Source: Candidatus Poribacteria bacterium (lineage in GTDB: Bacteria > Poribacteria > WGA-4E > WGA-3G). Taken from it: 64,000 nt of DNA. Shown piece by piece: positions 26,148 through 33,720 of this stretch. The position numbers were made by a program, and so were the translations under genes. Where the stretch lies: the NCBI GenBank assembly GCA_022826805.1, contig JAJDUH010000041.1, forward strand, positions 16,622-80,621, written 5' to 3'. The notes under the pieces are model-generated. The model made no database searches and was not told the DNA's origin. It saw only the letters and a list, made by a program, of their open reading frames with translations. Each line of letters opens with the position of its first letter. The first letter of the stretch is position 1.

Positions 26148-27021
26148 TAATTACCTCCATCAATACATCATAGTCTGCGTTAACAAGCTCAATTCCATAA
26201 AATGCTAATCTTTCCATAATAACTTTGATTCCAGGTATATTGTTGTCAATTAAAATTGAGGAGCGATTGTGTAGTGCTGCGGACTCACCAAGTGTTCCAC
26301 TGCCGGCAAAGAAGTCTAAAAGTGTGTCGCTAGGTGAGGAATGAACTTTAACAATTCGGCTAAGAACTCCCAGCGGCTTCTGTGTCGGATAACCCGTCTT
26401 TTCACTCCCATTTGTGCTCACGATGGTATGCCACCAGACATCAGTTGGCGTTTTGCCTCGCGCAGCCTTCTCTTTACTAACCAAGCCGGGTGCCATGTAG
26501 GGAATCCTATCCATCTCGTCGAAGTTGAAGGTGTAGTGCTTCGGTGTTTTGGCGTACCATAGGATATTATCGTGCTTAGCAGACCACCGCGACTTCGATC
26601 TACCACCGTAATCATAAGCCCAGATAATCTCATTCATGAACGATTCTCGACCGAATATCTCGTCGAGCATCACTTTACAATAGTGTACCTCTCGGTAATC
26701 AATGTGAAGAAAAAAGCTACCGTGTGGATGCAGCACCCGATGCGCCTCTTCAAAACGGGGTCGTAAAAACTGCAAGTAGGCGTCTGAACTTTCAAACTTA
26801 TCGGAGTAGTGTGTGATTTTGCCTTTGTGAGTTCGATAGGTCTTGCCTTGGAAGCCGACGCGATCGCCTTGTACATCCGGTTTCACATGAATTTCTGTGC
26901 GCTGCTGGAATTTACCGGTATTAAACGGCGGATCAATGTAGATTAGGTTGATACTTTCATCAGGGATATGTTCTTGGAGGATAGCGAGGTTATCGCCATA
27001 ATAAAGGTGATGTTTAGACAT
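26128..27021 (-). CDS. Type II DNA methyltransferase, beta class (N6A/N4C)
   Basis: A 297-residue amino-methyltransferase with motif order IV...I typical of the beta class: catalytic DPPF at 30-33 in YIDPPFNTG, the YPTQKP motif at 211-216 and the AdoMet-binding FFAGSGT at 237-243. It would methylate adenine N6 or cytosine N4 in the recognition sequence and protect DNA from the overlapping endonuclease. Length is typical. A good promoter precedes it. The leading MSKHHLYYGDNLAIL fits the usual start of the family. Confidence 0.9.
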   Translation of the reverse strand: MSKHHLYYGDNLAILQEHIPDESINLIYIDPPFNTGKFQQRTEIHVKPDVQGDRVGFQGKTYRTHKGKITHYSDKFESSDAYLQFLRPRFEEAHRVLHPHGSFFLHIDYREVHYCKVMLDEIFGRESFMNEIIWAYDYGGRSKSRWSAKHDNILWYAKTPKHYTFNFDEMDRIPYMAPGLVSKEKAARGKTPTDVWWHTIVSTNGSEKTGYPTQKPLGVLSRIVKVHSSPSDTLLDFFAGSGTLGESAALHNRSSILIDNNIPGIKVIMERLAFYGIELVNADYDVLMEVISEKSSA

Positions 27022-27140
27022 ACTGGAATCCTGTTTTAACTGGATAGCGCGTGCGAGATTGTCCTTTTACCAAAGGCGGAAAGGTAGTTTGTCTTAGTTT
27101 ACTATACTAATTGCCGCTTGTTCCTATATTTTCTGGTAAG

Positions 27141-27169
27141 ATTATAGCATCCTTATGTTAATTTATCAA
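27141..27169 (-). promoter_or_regulatory. Promoter of the restriction-modification operon
   Basis: On the minus strand TTGATA and TATAAT are separated by 17 bases, about 120 bases before the methyltransferase start. It is divergent from the ruvX-side promoter in the same 355-base spacer. Confidence 0.65.
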
Positions 27170-27207
27170 TCTTCCTAAGTCCAATGTTTGAATGTGTGCG
27201 ATTTTTC

Positions 27208-27236
27208 TTGACTGCACACAATTTTTCGTGTAGAAT
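27208..27236 (+). promoter_or_regulatory. Promoter of the ruvX-mltG-lpx direction
   Basis: TTGACT (27208-27213) and TAGAAT (27231-27236) are 17 bases apart. The predicted start near 27243 precedes the small ORF and ruvX. Confidence 0.6.
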
Positions 27237-27271
27237 TTTAAAAATGGTATCGTCAAACCTACGATTTCTTG

Positions 27272-27364
27272 ATGGCGTTAGCAGAAGGGCTTGTAAACCG
27301 AGATATTGTTGTCTTTGGGTGTGTATTTTTCGGAGTGATTGCAGGTTTAATTTTGAGAGCATAA
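27272..27364 (+). CDS. Possible 30-residue single-span membrane peptide
   Basis: A short ORF just after the promoter encodes MALAEGLVNRDIVVFGCVFF followed by GVIAGLILRA: a short polar head and one membrane span. It ends 12 bases before ruvX and the ruvX ribosome site (AAAGGAG) follows its stop. No clear ribosome site precedes it, so it could be a leader peptide, a real small membrane protein or chance. Confidence 0.35.
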   Translation: MALAEGLVNRDIVVFGCVFFGVIAGLILRA

Positions 27365-27376
27365 AAGGAGACGGTC

Positions 27377-27823
27377 ATGTCAATTTTGCTCGGATTAGAC
27401 ATCGGAGATACACGCATTGGTGTCGCGATTAGTGATGCCCTTGGCGTTGCAGCGCACCCTCTGTGCACGCTAACCCGAAAAAATCGCCAAGTAGATCTGA
27501 TTGTTATTTCAGATCTCGTCTCTATCCACAAGGTTGAACGCGTTATCATCGGTTTACCTATTTCACTTGACGGTTCTCTGGGCATGCAGGCGGAGAAGAT
27601 TCAGAAGTTTGCGAGACGTTTGGAGCATGTTATTGATATTCCGATTGAGTTTCAGGATGAACAATTCACAACGGCTGAAGCGGAGGAGATTCTGCGTGAG
27701 CTTGGTAAGGACGCGAGAGAACAGAAAGGACTCGTAGACGAGGTAGCAGCCGTCCTTATTCTGAGAGATTATTTGAATCGCGATCAAAAAATTGCTTCTC
27801 CAGCATCGATGAAGAATAATTAA
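27377..27823 (+). CDS. ruvX: RuvX/YqgF-family putative Holliday junction resolvase
   Basis: A 148-residue RNase H-fold protein of the YqgF/RuvX family: the first strand LLGLDIGDTRIGVAISD carries the catalytic-type Asp8, followed by VERVIIGLPISLDGSLG, the helix AEKIQKFARRL and PIEFQDEQFTTAEAE with the second acidic cluster. Family members process 16S pre-rRNA 5' ends or act as resolvase-like nucleases. It is preceded by AAAGGAG and followed 34 bases later by mltG, an arrangement often seen in bacteria. Confidence 0.9.
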   Translation: MSILLGLDIGDTRIGVAISDALGVAAHPLCTLTRKNRQVDLIVISDLVSIHKVERVIIGLPISLDGSLGMQAEKIQKFARRLEHVIDIPIEFQDEQFTTAEAEEILRELGKDAREQKGLVDEVAAVLILRDYLNRDQKIASPASMKNN

Positions 27824-27857
27824 TTTGTGTTACTAAGATGTTGCTCCTACGAGACAC

Positions 27858-28883
27858 GTGGTGAAAATGGGAAAAATGGGGAAAATTAGAATAGGTATAT
27901 TCGCGCTGTGTAGTCTTGCTATTCTCTGCCTCATTGTCTTGTTAATAGGGGTGTTTTTGATGTCTCCCCTAACCTCTTCAGAAGAAGTCGTCAATTTCGA
28001 TATACCAGTTGGAAGCAATTCGCGAACGATCGCGAGACGGTTGGCGGCAGAAAAATTAATCCGAAGCGAATATGCTTTTCGGTTAGTCGTTCGATACCGG
28101 GAGATAGGCAAACGTTTGCAAGCAGGAACTTATGTATTGCGGCGGAACATGTCACTATCGGATATCTTGGATGAGTTTGAAAAGGGACACGTTACGCTTG
28201 TTACTTGGACGGTACCAGAGGGTTTAACGATGGGTGCTACCGCAGCACTCTGGGAAACCAGGGGCTTCGGGACTGCTGCAGCATTTCAGGAAGCCTCTGA
28301 AACGACAAGTTTGTTGAAGAGGTATGGACTTGAAGACAAGACAGTGGAGGGTTATCTATTTCCGAATACCTACAAGTTCGCGAAAGGCACAACAGCAGAG
28401 AAAGTTGTTGAGATTATGCTCAGCGAATTCAAAAAACAGTGGATTCAGACGTTTGATGAAGAGGCACGCGATTTAGGACGCACCCAGCATGAAATCTTGA
28501 CACTTGCTTCGATTATTGAGAAAGAGGCGCAATCCGAATCTGAGCGACCTCGGATTGCGAGCGTTTTTCATAACCGACTCAAGCGAGGTTGGCGGCTCCA
28601 AGCGGATCCAACGGTACTTTACGCCTTAGGAAACCCAGAACGTCTTTTAACGAAAGCCGATCTGGGTGTAGATTCGCCTTATAACACATACGTATATAAA
28701 GGTTTACCGCCTGGACCTATTGCGAGTCCGGGCATTGGTTCAATTATAGCGGCGCTGCGTCCCGAAAAAACGAAGTATCTCTATTTCGTGGCAATAGGCG
28801 ATGGAAAACATCATTTTTCAAAGACACTTTCAGAACATAATAGGATGGTGAGAAAAATGCGGCGTGCCTCTCGTAACCAGTAG
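27858..28883 (+). CDS. mltG: Endolytic murein transglycosylase MltG
   Basis: A 341-residue inner-membrane protein. After a short basic head comes one membrane span (IGIFALCSLAILCLIVLLIGVF), then a LysM-like region (VNFDIPVGSNSRTIARRLAAEKLI) and the YceG catalytic domain with LTLASIIEKEAQSESERPRI, holding the conserved Glu, and RLQADPTVLYAL. It cleaves nascent peptidoglycan glycan strands in the periplasm and ends their growth. The GTG at 27858 is one of several possible starts (nearby ATGs at codons 4 and 7) and no strong ribosome site distinguishes them. It follows ruvX and precedes lpxC-fabZ. Confidence 0.92.
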   Translation: MVKMGKMGKIRIGIFALCSLAILCLIVLLIGVFLMSPLTSSEEVVNFDIPVGSNSRTIARRLAAEKLIRSEYAFRLVVRYREIGKRLQAGTYVLRRNMSLSDILDEFEKGHVTLVTWTVPEGLTMGATAALWETRGFGTAAAFQEASETTSLLKRYGLEDKTVEGYLFPNTYKFAKGTTAEKVVEIMLSEFKKQWIQTFDEEARDLGRTQHEILTLASIIEKEAQSESERPRIASVFHNRLKRGWRLQADPTVLYALGNPERLLTKADLGVDSPYNTYVYKGLPPGPIASPGIGSIIAALRPEKTKYLYFVAIGDGKHHFSKTLSEHNRMVRKMRRASRNQ

Positions 28884-28934
28884 ATGCTTTGCTGGGAAGA
28901 TTGCGACTGAAGGCACAGAAAGTGACAAAACAGA

Positions 28935-30221
28935 ATGGCAAAGGCAGATTCACAACAAACAATTCAAAACGAAATAAAAATTACGGGAAAAGGGTTGATG
29001 TTAGGGGAAGCTGTGACATTGACCTTAAAACCAGCACCGGCGGACTTCGGTATCGTCTTTCGACGTGTAGATATGGAAGGCGCACCAGAGGTGAAGGTAT
29101 GTCCAGAGAATTGGGCAGACATTCTGCCTCGGTGCACCAGTTTACGCAGCGGTGATACCACGGTGAGTAGTGTTGAACATATTCTTTCTGCACTCGGTGG
29201 ACTTGGTGTTGATAATGTGGTAGTGGAATTAGATGCGCCGGAGCCTCCTGGGCTTGATGGGGGAGCGGGTCCCTACGTCGAAAGCATTCAGGCGGCAGGA
29301 CTTGTCCCACAAGATGCCCAACGCAACTTTATTGAGGTCACTGAGCCTTTTGCGCTTTCTTCGGAAGATAGACAGCTCGTTCTGCTTCCCGCTGATGCGC
29401 TGGAAGTAACTTTTGTTTATGCACATCCGCAGACAACCCCACAAGTCTTAACCCTCAAAATAACCCCAGAATCGTATGCGAACGACATTGCCCCGGCTCG
29501 GAGTTTCTGTTTTGAAGATGAAATTGAAGCACTTCAAGCACTCGGTATTGGTAAGGGGGCGAGTTATGATAATGTCCTCGTTATTAATGCAATGGGTGAA
29601 CCCAGCACACCGCTCCGATTTGAAGATGAGTTTGTAAGACACAAAATCTTGGATCTCATTGGCGATCTGTATTTGGCGGGTTGCTTACCGAAGGCGCATG
29701 TTGTTGCTATGCGGACAGGACATGCGTTTCATGCTGAATTTGTGCAAGCCCTCGCTGAAGCCGGGCATCTTCAACAGTCGGCTGTCCAAGAGCCTATTGA
29801 GGTGATGGATATTTATGAGGTGTTGCCGCACCGCCATCCGATGTGTATGGTGGATAGAGTCATTGAATATGAAAGTAAGAAACGGGCGGTTGGGATCAAG
29901 AATGTAACGTATAACGAACCTATTTTTGAGGGACATTTTCCGACCCAGCCTGTGATGCCTGGGGTGCTGCAGATTGAAGCACTCGCACAACTTGCCGCGT
30001 GGCTTGTACTTCGAGACATCGGTAAGGAAGGTGAACTCGGCTATTTTCGTTCGATCAACAAGGCTACATTCCGGCGTGCTGTTATTCCAGGGGATCAACT
30101 TCGGTTGGAGATAGAGGTTGCGCAACTAAGGAGCAGGCTTGCCCGCATTGAAGGACGCGTTTATGTAGGAGACGCACTCGCCACAGAGGTGGAGCTGTCA
30201 ATTGTATTGGCGTCTGTCTGA
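28935..30221 (+). CDS. Bifunctional LpxC-FabZ fusion
   Basis: A 428-residue fusion. The LpxC deacetylase half (about 1-285) has zinc ligands His82 (VEHILSAL), His236 and Asp240 (VRHKILDLIGDL) and catalytic-region His263/His266 (TGHAFHAEF). It removes acetate from UDP-3-O-acyl-GlcNAc, the committed step of lipid A synthesis. The FabZ half (about 288-428) starts at DIYEVLPHRHPMCMVD and has His334 (EGHFP) and Glu348 (GVLQIEALAQ), the 3-hydroxyacyl-ACP dehydratase pair. Such fusions are known in Bacteroidetes, Planctomycetes and relatives. It is followed by lpxA and lpxI in the same operon. Confidence 0.93.
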   Translation: MAKADSQQTIQNEIKITGKGLMLGEAVTLTLKPAPADFGIVFRRVDMEGAPEVKVCPENWADILPRCTSLRSGDTTVSSVEHILSALGGLGVDNVVVELDAPEPPGLDGGAGPYVESIQAAGLVPQDAQRNFIEVTEPFALSSEDRQLVLLPADALEVTFVYAHPQTTPQVLTLKITPESYANDIAPARSFCFEDEIEALQALGIGKGASYDNVLVINAMGEPSTPLRFEDEFVRHKILDLIGDLYLAGCLPKAHVVAMRTGHAFHAEFVQALAEAGHLQQSAVQEPIEVMDIYEVLPHRHPMCMVDRVIEYESKKRAVGIKNVTYNEPIFEGHFPTQPVMPGVLQIEALAQLAAWLVLRDIGKEGELGYFRSINKATFRRAVIPGDQLRLEIEVAQLRSRLARIEGRVYVGDALATEVELSIVLASV

Positions 30222-30276
30222 ACCGCAGTTCTTTTAAGATAACTGGCAGGGTTTTCGATATGAGGAGGGACATTTT

Positions 30277-31101
30277 GTGATAGAAACTAACATTCACCCT
30301 ACGGCTATTATCTCTCCAAAAGCGACATTGGAAGAAGGGGTTAAAATTGGACCCTACAGTCTTGTCGGTGAGGACGTTCATATCGGGCGCGGCACCGTGA
30401 TTGGGCCACATGTTCAAATTGAGAAGTGGACAACTATCGGTGAGGAATGCAAAATTTTCTTCGGTGCTACTATCGGTAACGAATCTAAAGACTTGAAGTA
30501 CGGCGGTTGGCGGAGTTATGTGAAAATCGGTAACCGCAATACGCTACGCGAGTACGTCTCTATCTCCAGATCAACCTTTGAAGAGGGTGAGACTGTTGTG
30601 GGTGACAACAATCTGTTAATGAATTGGGTTAACCTTGCGCATGACACCGTCGTCGGTAATAGGATAATCATGGCAAACTTTGTTTCGCTTGCCGGACATG
30701 TTGTAATTGAGGATGACGTTCGATTGGGTGCGCATGCGGCGTTGCATCAATATGTTCGCGTCGGGAAAATGGCGATGGCAGGAGGATTCTCAAAGATTGT
30801 CCAAGATATTCCGCCGTTTGCGCTTTCCGCTGGGCAACCGGCGCGTGTTCGGAGTCTCAATCGGATCGGAATTCGGACTTCGAGGATTAACCCGTTGTCG
30901 CAGCTTACACCAGAAGCACTCGCTGCACTAAAGAAGACATACCGTATCTTGTTTCGTTCGGGCCTGCCTCTCAAACACGCTGTGGCTAAAGTCAGGGAGG
31001 AACTCGAAACAACGCCGGAAGTTGAATACCTGCTTGAATTTATTGAGGCTTCCAAACGCGGCATCGGATTTAGCCAACCGAATCGTATCCAGAACAGTTA
31101 A
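30277..31101 (+). CDS. lpxA: UDP-N-acetylglucosamine acyltransferase LpxA
   Basis: A 274-residue left-handed beta-helix acyltransferase with GTG start and strong GAGGAGGGA ribosome site. Hexapeptide repeats run from NIHPTAIISPKATLEEGVKI to about residue 190, and NLAHDTVVGN places His122 at the catalytic-base position. GLPLKHAV and a helical C-terminal domain follow, as in LpxA. It transfers a 3-hydroxyacyl chain from ACP to UDP-GlcNAc, the first step of lipid A. It lies 55 bases after lpxC-fabZ and 60 before lpxI. Confidence 0.93.
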   Translation: MIETNIHPTAIISPKATLEEGVKIGPYSLVGEDVHIGRGTVIGPHVQIEKWTTIGEECKIFFGATIGNESKDLKYGGWRSYVKIGNRNTLREYVSISRSTFEEGETVVGDNNLLMNWVNLAHDTVVGNRIIMANFVSLAGHVVIEDDVRLGAHAALHQYVRVGKMAMAGGFSKIVQDIPPFALSAGQPARVRSLNRIGIRTSRINPLSQLTPEALAALKKTYRILFRSGLPLKHAVAKVREELETTPEVEYLLEFIEASKRGIGFSQPNRIQNS

Positions 31102-31161
31102 TTTTCTTCGTGTTAAACGTCCAAGTATCGGGACTTTTAGGCGATGCGAGGAGCAAAAGCG

Positions 31162-31965
31162 GTGGAAAAGCTGGGTATTATTGCAGGCGCAGGCGAGCTG
31201 CCGATATTGGTAGCACGTGCCGCTGTTGCCCATGACCGAAAACCTGTTATTATTCAAATTACAAAATCCGACGCTCAGCGCTTTGCTGGAATCACTGATG
31301 AACTCCACACTTATGGCGTTGGTCAGATTCAGAAGATTAGTCAGACGCTTCTTGATTCAAATGTAAAAGAGGCAGTGATTATTGGCAAAGTTGAAAGAAA
31401 TATTCTACTTCGTCCATTCCAGATTGATGCTACTACTATCAGGATTTTAGTACAGAATCGACGTAAAAAGCCTTCCGCAATTGTTAACGCAGCACTCACC
31501 TATCTTGAATCCACTGGACTGACTATCCTTACCCAAGACCGATACCTCCACCATCTCCTCCCACAACCCGGTGTTTTAACAACGCGACAACCCACAGCAA
31601 GCCAGTGGGCAGACGTTGAACTCGGTATTAGAACCGCCCGTCAGATCGCAAACATGGATATTGGGCAAACGGTTGTCGTTAAAAATCATATTGTACTGGC
31701 GCTTGAAGCTATTGAAGGAACGGATATTACTATTCTGAGAGGCGGGGACTTAGGGAAAAAAGGGGTTGTGGTTGCGAAAGCGTCGGCGGAGGATCATGAT
31801 TTTCGTGTTGATGTGCCGACAGTCGGGATGCAAACACTAAAGGTGTTGCATCAGGTCAAAGCGAGTGTACTTGCAGTGGAAGCACGACGAACTTTCATCA
31901 TGGATGTTGATGTGTTTATCAAAGAAGCGGATCGATGTAAGATCGCGATCGTTGCTATCGGATAA
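31162..31965 (+). CDS. lpxI: UDP-2,3-diacylglucosamine pyrophosphatase LpxI
   Basis: The GTG at 31162 is chosen because GAGGAG lies 8-9 bases before it; an ATG six codons earlier (31144) is inside that ribosome site. The product, of about 267 residues, matches the LpxI (DUF1009) family: KLGIIAGAGELPILVARAA, VKEAVIIGKVERNILLRP, then TARQIANMDIGQTVVVK, IEGTDITILRGGDLG and the metal-binding-type FRVDVPTVG. LpxI hydrolyses UDP-diacylglucosamine to lipid X and UMP, replacing LpxH. Its place after lpxC-fabZ and lpxA completes the early lipid A steps except LpxD. Confidence 0.9.
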   Translation: MEKLGIIAGAGELPILVARAAVAHDRKPVIIQITKSDAQRFAGITDELHTYGVGQIQKISQTLLDSNVKEAVIIGKVERNILLRPFQIDATTIRILVQNRRKKPSAIVNAALTYLESTGLTILTQDRYLHHLLPQPGVLTTRQPTASQWADVELGIRTARQIANMDIGQTVVVKNHIVLALEAIEGTDITILRGGDLGKKGVVVAKASAEDHDFRVDVPTVGMQTLKVLHQVKASVLAVEARRTFIMDVDVFIKEADRCKIAIVAIG

Positions 31966-31976
31966 AAAAGGAGGGG

Positions 31977-32024
31977 GAGACGATAAGAAAATTGTGCTAT
32001 TAGAGCACAATTCGTCTTACATTC
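31977..32024. repeat. Dispersed palindromic repeat, copy 2
   Basis: AATTGTGCT-ATTAG-AGCACAATT is a perfect 9-pair stem (31990-32012) flanked by GACG/CGTC and CTTACAT. Read on the minus strand it matches the copy at 22172-22210, including the ATGTAAG flank. It separates the convergent lpxI and selW-like genes; there is no T-run, so a terminator role is not clear. Confidence 0.55.
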
Positions 32025-32050
32025 AGCCTCCGACCCTCTAAAGATGCTGT

Positions 32051-32281
32051 TTACGCTGCTGCATCTATTGCAGATGTTATCTGATCTGTCGTTGGGAACT
32101 GCTTGGTTTCTAACTTTGAGTAAAGCAGTGTTCCATTTGCTGAGACTTCAAAAGCCCCTCCGCTACCTGGGATCAGATCGACTTTAACATCCGCACCATA
32201 TCTCTGTTTTAAGGCATCTGCCAAACTGGCCGCCCGTGGCTGATAGTTTCAAGCAGTGCAGTATTCAATTCTCACTTCCAT
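32051..32281 (-). CDS. SelW/Rdx-family selenoprotein with CxxU motif (in-frame TGA = Sec)
   Basis: A 76-residue protein if the TGA at 32251-32249 is read as selenocysteine; ordinary ORF calling misses it. It starts with ATG 32281 after GAGGAGGGAG. The sequence is MEVRIEYCTAU, then NYQPRAASLADALKQRYGA, DLIPGSGGAFEVSANG and LLYSKLETKQFPTTDQI. This is the complete thioredoxin-like SelT/SelW/SelH (Rdx) family, whose conserved motif is CxxC or CxxU near the first strand: Cys8 and Sec11 here. The matching family residues on both sides of the TGA leave little doubt about read-through. Family role: thiol/selenol redox protein, cytoplasmic. It is convergent with lpxI. Confidence 0.88.
32213..32234 (-). 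promoter_or_regulatory. SECIS-like hairpin of the SelW-like gene
   Basis: On the coding strand GCCA-GTT-TGGC (32230-32220) gives a 4-pair apical stem with a GTT triloop, extended by GGC/GCC pairs across an internal loop. The loop G is at position 26 counting from the T of TGA, nearly the same place and sequence as in the peroxiredoxin selenoprotein gene. Confidence 0.65.
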
Positions 32282-32426
32282 GGGGATTCTCCCTCCTCAT
32301 TCAATTTTTTGACGTTGCCTGTCAAAGTGAACTCGATTCTTCCTAAAAAAATTCTACCACATATACAGTAAAATTGCAAATTTTTTTCGCGAATCATCCC
32401 ACCCTATAGTATCAAGATAAAAAGGC

Positions 32427-32455
32427 TTGCACTGCGAGAGTATTCCACATATAAT
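32427..32455 (+). promoter_or_regulatory. Promoter of the SDR gene
   Basis: TTGCAC (32427-32432) and a perfect TATAAT (32450-32455) are 17 bases apart, about 95 bases before the SDR start. The rest of the 270-base spacer (32282-32551) holds a small palindrome TTTGAC-N7-GTCAAA at 32308-32326, close upstream of the SelW-like gene, that could be an operator. Confidence 0.6.
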
Positions 32456-32551
32456 CTTTCATAAAATCTAAGGGCACGAGTGGAGGATCGCTCTTATAGA
32501 AGAATACTGGTTAAGAGAGTGTTCTTACCATTTGCGAGGAGATAAGAAAAT

Positions 32552-33304
32552 ATGGATATTCGACTTAACGGTAAAGTAGCTGTGATTACTGGTGGCTCTA
32601 CTGGTATTGGTGCCGCAACAGCGATTGAATACGCCAGAGCAGGCGCGAAGGTTGTTTTCGGTGATATCAATGAGCCGGATGCCGAGAAAACACTCAATAC
32701 AATTCGTGAGGAAGGTGGTGTTGCTAAGTTCCTGCATACCGATGTCACGATCGAAACTGAGGTAGCGGGCTTGATGGAAGCCGCTGACACGGAATTTGGT
32801 GGTATTAACCTATTGGTAACCTCAGCGGGTGTCCTGCGTGGACCGAGTGTCCGCATTGATGACTTTGCGGCGGCAACTTTTGATTCGGTTATTGATGTAA
32901 ACCTTAAAGGCACCTTTTACGCACTCAAGCATGCTGTTCCTATAATGAACAGATGTGGCGGTGGTGTTATCCTGTGTATAGCGTCAGGTGCAGGGGTTCG
33001 CGGTGGGAGTTCTTCGGTTGCTTACGGTTCAAGTAAGGGTGGAGTCAATGGGCTTGTAATGGTGGTGGAAAACCAAGTTTCGTCAATGAATATCCGTATT
33101 CACACTATCTGTCCGGGTGGACTCGCGACACCACTAAAATTAGGGCAGATTGCAGAATCAGCAAAGCGCGAGGGTCAAGATCCGGATGTTGCTGTTGCCA
33201 ATGCACGCAAGTCCCTGGGTGATCCAGCGGGTGTTGGGCGGGTGCTCACGTTCCTTGCCTCTGATGAAGGATCGTACACGCGTGGACAGATTTTCACGAG
33301 ATGA
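32552..33304 (+). CDS. Short-chain dehydrogenase/reductase
   Basis: A 250-residue classical SDR: cofactor loop TGGSTGIG at 13-20, LVTSAG near 88-93, catalytic-region Ser145 and the YxxxK pair Tyr158/Lys162 in VAYGSSKGG, then CPGGLATPL after the active site. GAGGAG precedes the ATG. The acidic residue after strand 2 (VFGDIN) suggests NAD(H) rather than NADP(H). It oxidises an alcohol or reduces a ketone, substrate unknown. It is transcribed from its own promoter and converges with the polysaccharide locus. Confidence 0.88.
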   Translation: MDIRLNGKVAVITGGSTGIGAATAIEYARAGAKVVFGDINEPDAEKTLNTIREEGGVAKFLHTDVTIETEVAGLMEAADTEFGGINLLVTSAGVLRGPSVRIDDFAAATFDSVIDVNLKGTFYALKHAVPIMNRCGGGVILCIASGAGVRGGSSSVAYGSSKGGVNGLVMVVENQVSSMNIRIHTICPGGLATPLKLGQIAESAKREGQDPDVAVANARKSLGDPAGVGRVLTFLASDEGSYTRGQIFTR

Positions 33305-33359
33305 ATTTCATCTCTTTGAAAGCATGACATGCGGTAGACATGTCTTTTGTATATTGGGG

Positions 33360-33716
33360 CTAAGAGGAGAATGTGTAGTCGAAGTTGAGCCAGAGACTTT
33401 TTGAATAACGGTAGAAAAAGATTGGAAAGATGGCGGAAAAAAGCCCCCAGATGCTTAGATTAAGAAAAAAAGGAGTGGCAGTAAAAGTTTCAACGAGAAA
33501 GTAACTTGGGAAAGCGATCAGGACTGTTGCGCCATAGTTGAGATACATGGCACCAATAAAATAACCCGACTCCCTTTCAAACTTCAAATCGCACTGCGGG
33601 CAATGGGTGAACATCTTGAAGTATGTTTGAAACAGTGCCCCCTTGCTACACTGTGGGCATTTCAGTCGAAAGCTGCATCGCAGAATTCGAGCGAGATCTT
33701 CAAAGGTAAGTCGCAT
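33360..33716 (-). CDS. DUF983-family membrane protein
   Basis: The ATG at 33716 is used because the longer frame overlaps the preceding gene and homology starts at MRLTFEDLARILRC. The 118-residue protein has two CPxC knuckles (LKCPQCSKGALF and FTHCPQCDLKFE) forming a zinc ribbon, the family signature FERESGYFIGAMYLNYG and two membrane spans (ATVLIAFPSYFLVE; LSIWGLFSAIFPIFFY). DUF983 proteins are small inner-membrane proteins of unknown role. It is the last gene of the polysaccharide locus, 4 bases after the sugar transferase. Confidence 0.8.
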   Translation of the reverse strand: MRLTFEDLARILRCSFRLKCPQCSKGALFQTYFKMFTHCPQCDLKFERESGYFIGAMYLNYGATVLIAFPSYFLVETFTATPFFLNLSIWGLFSAIFPIFFYRYSKSLWLNFDYTFSS

Positions 33717-33720
33717 TTGG

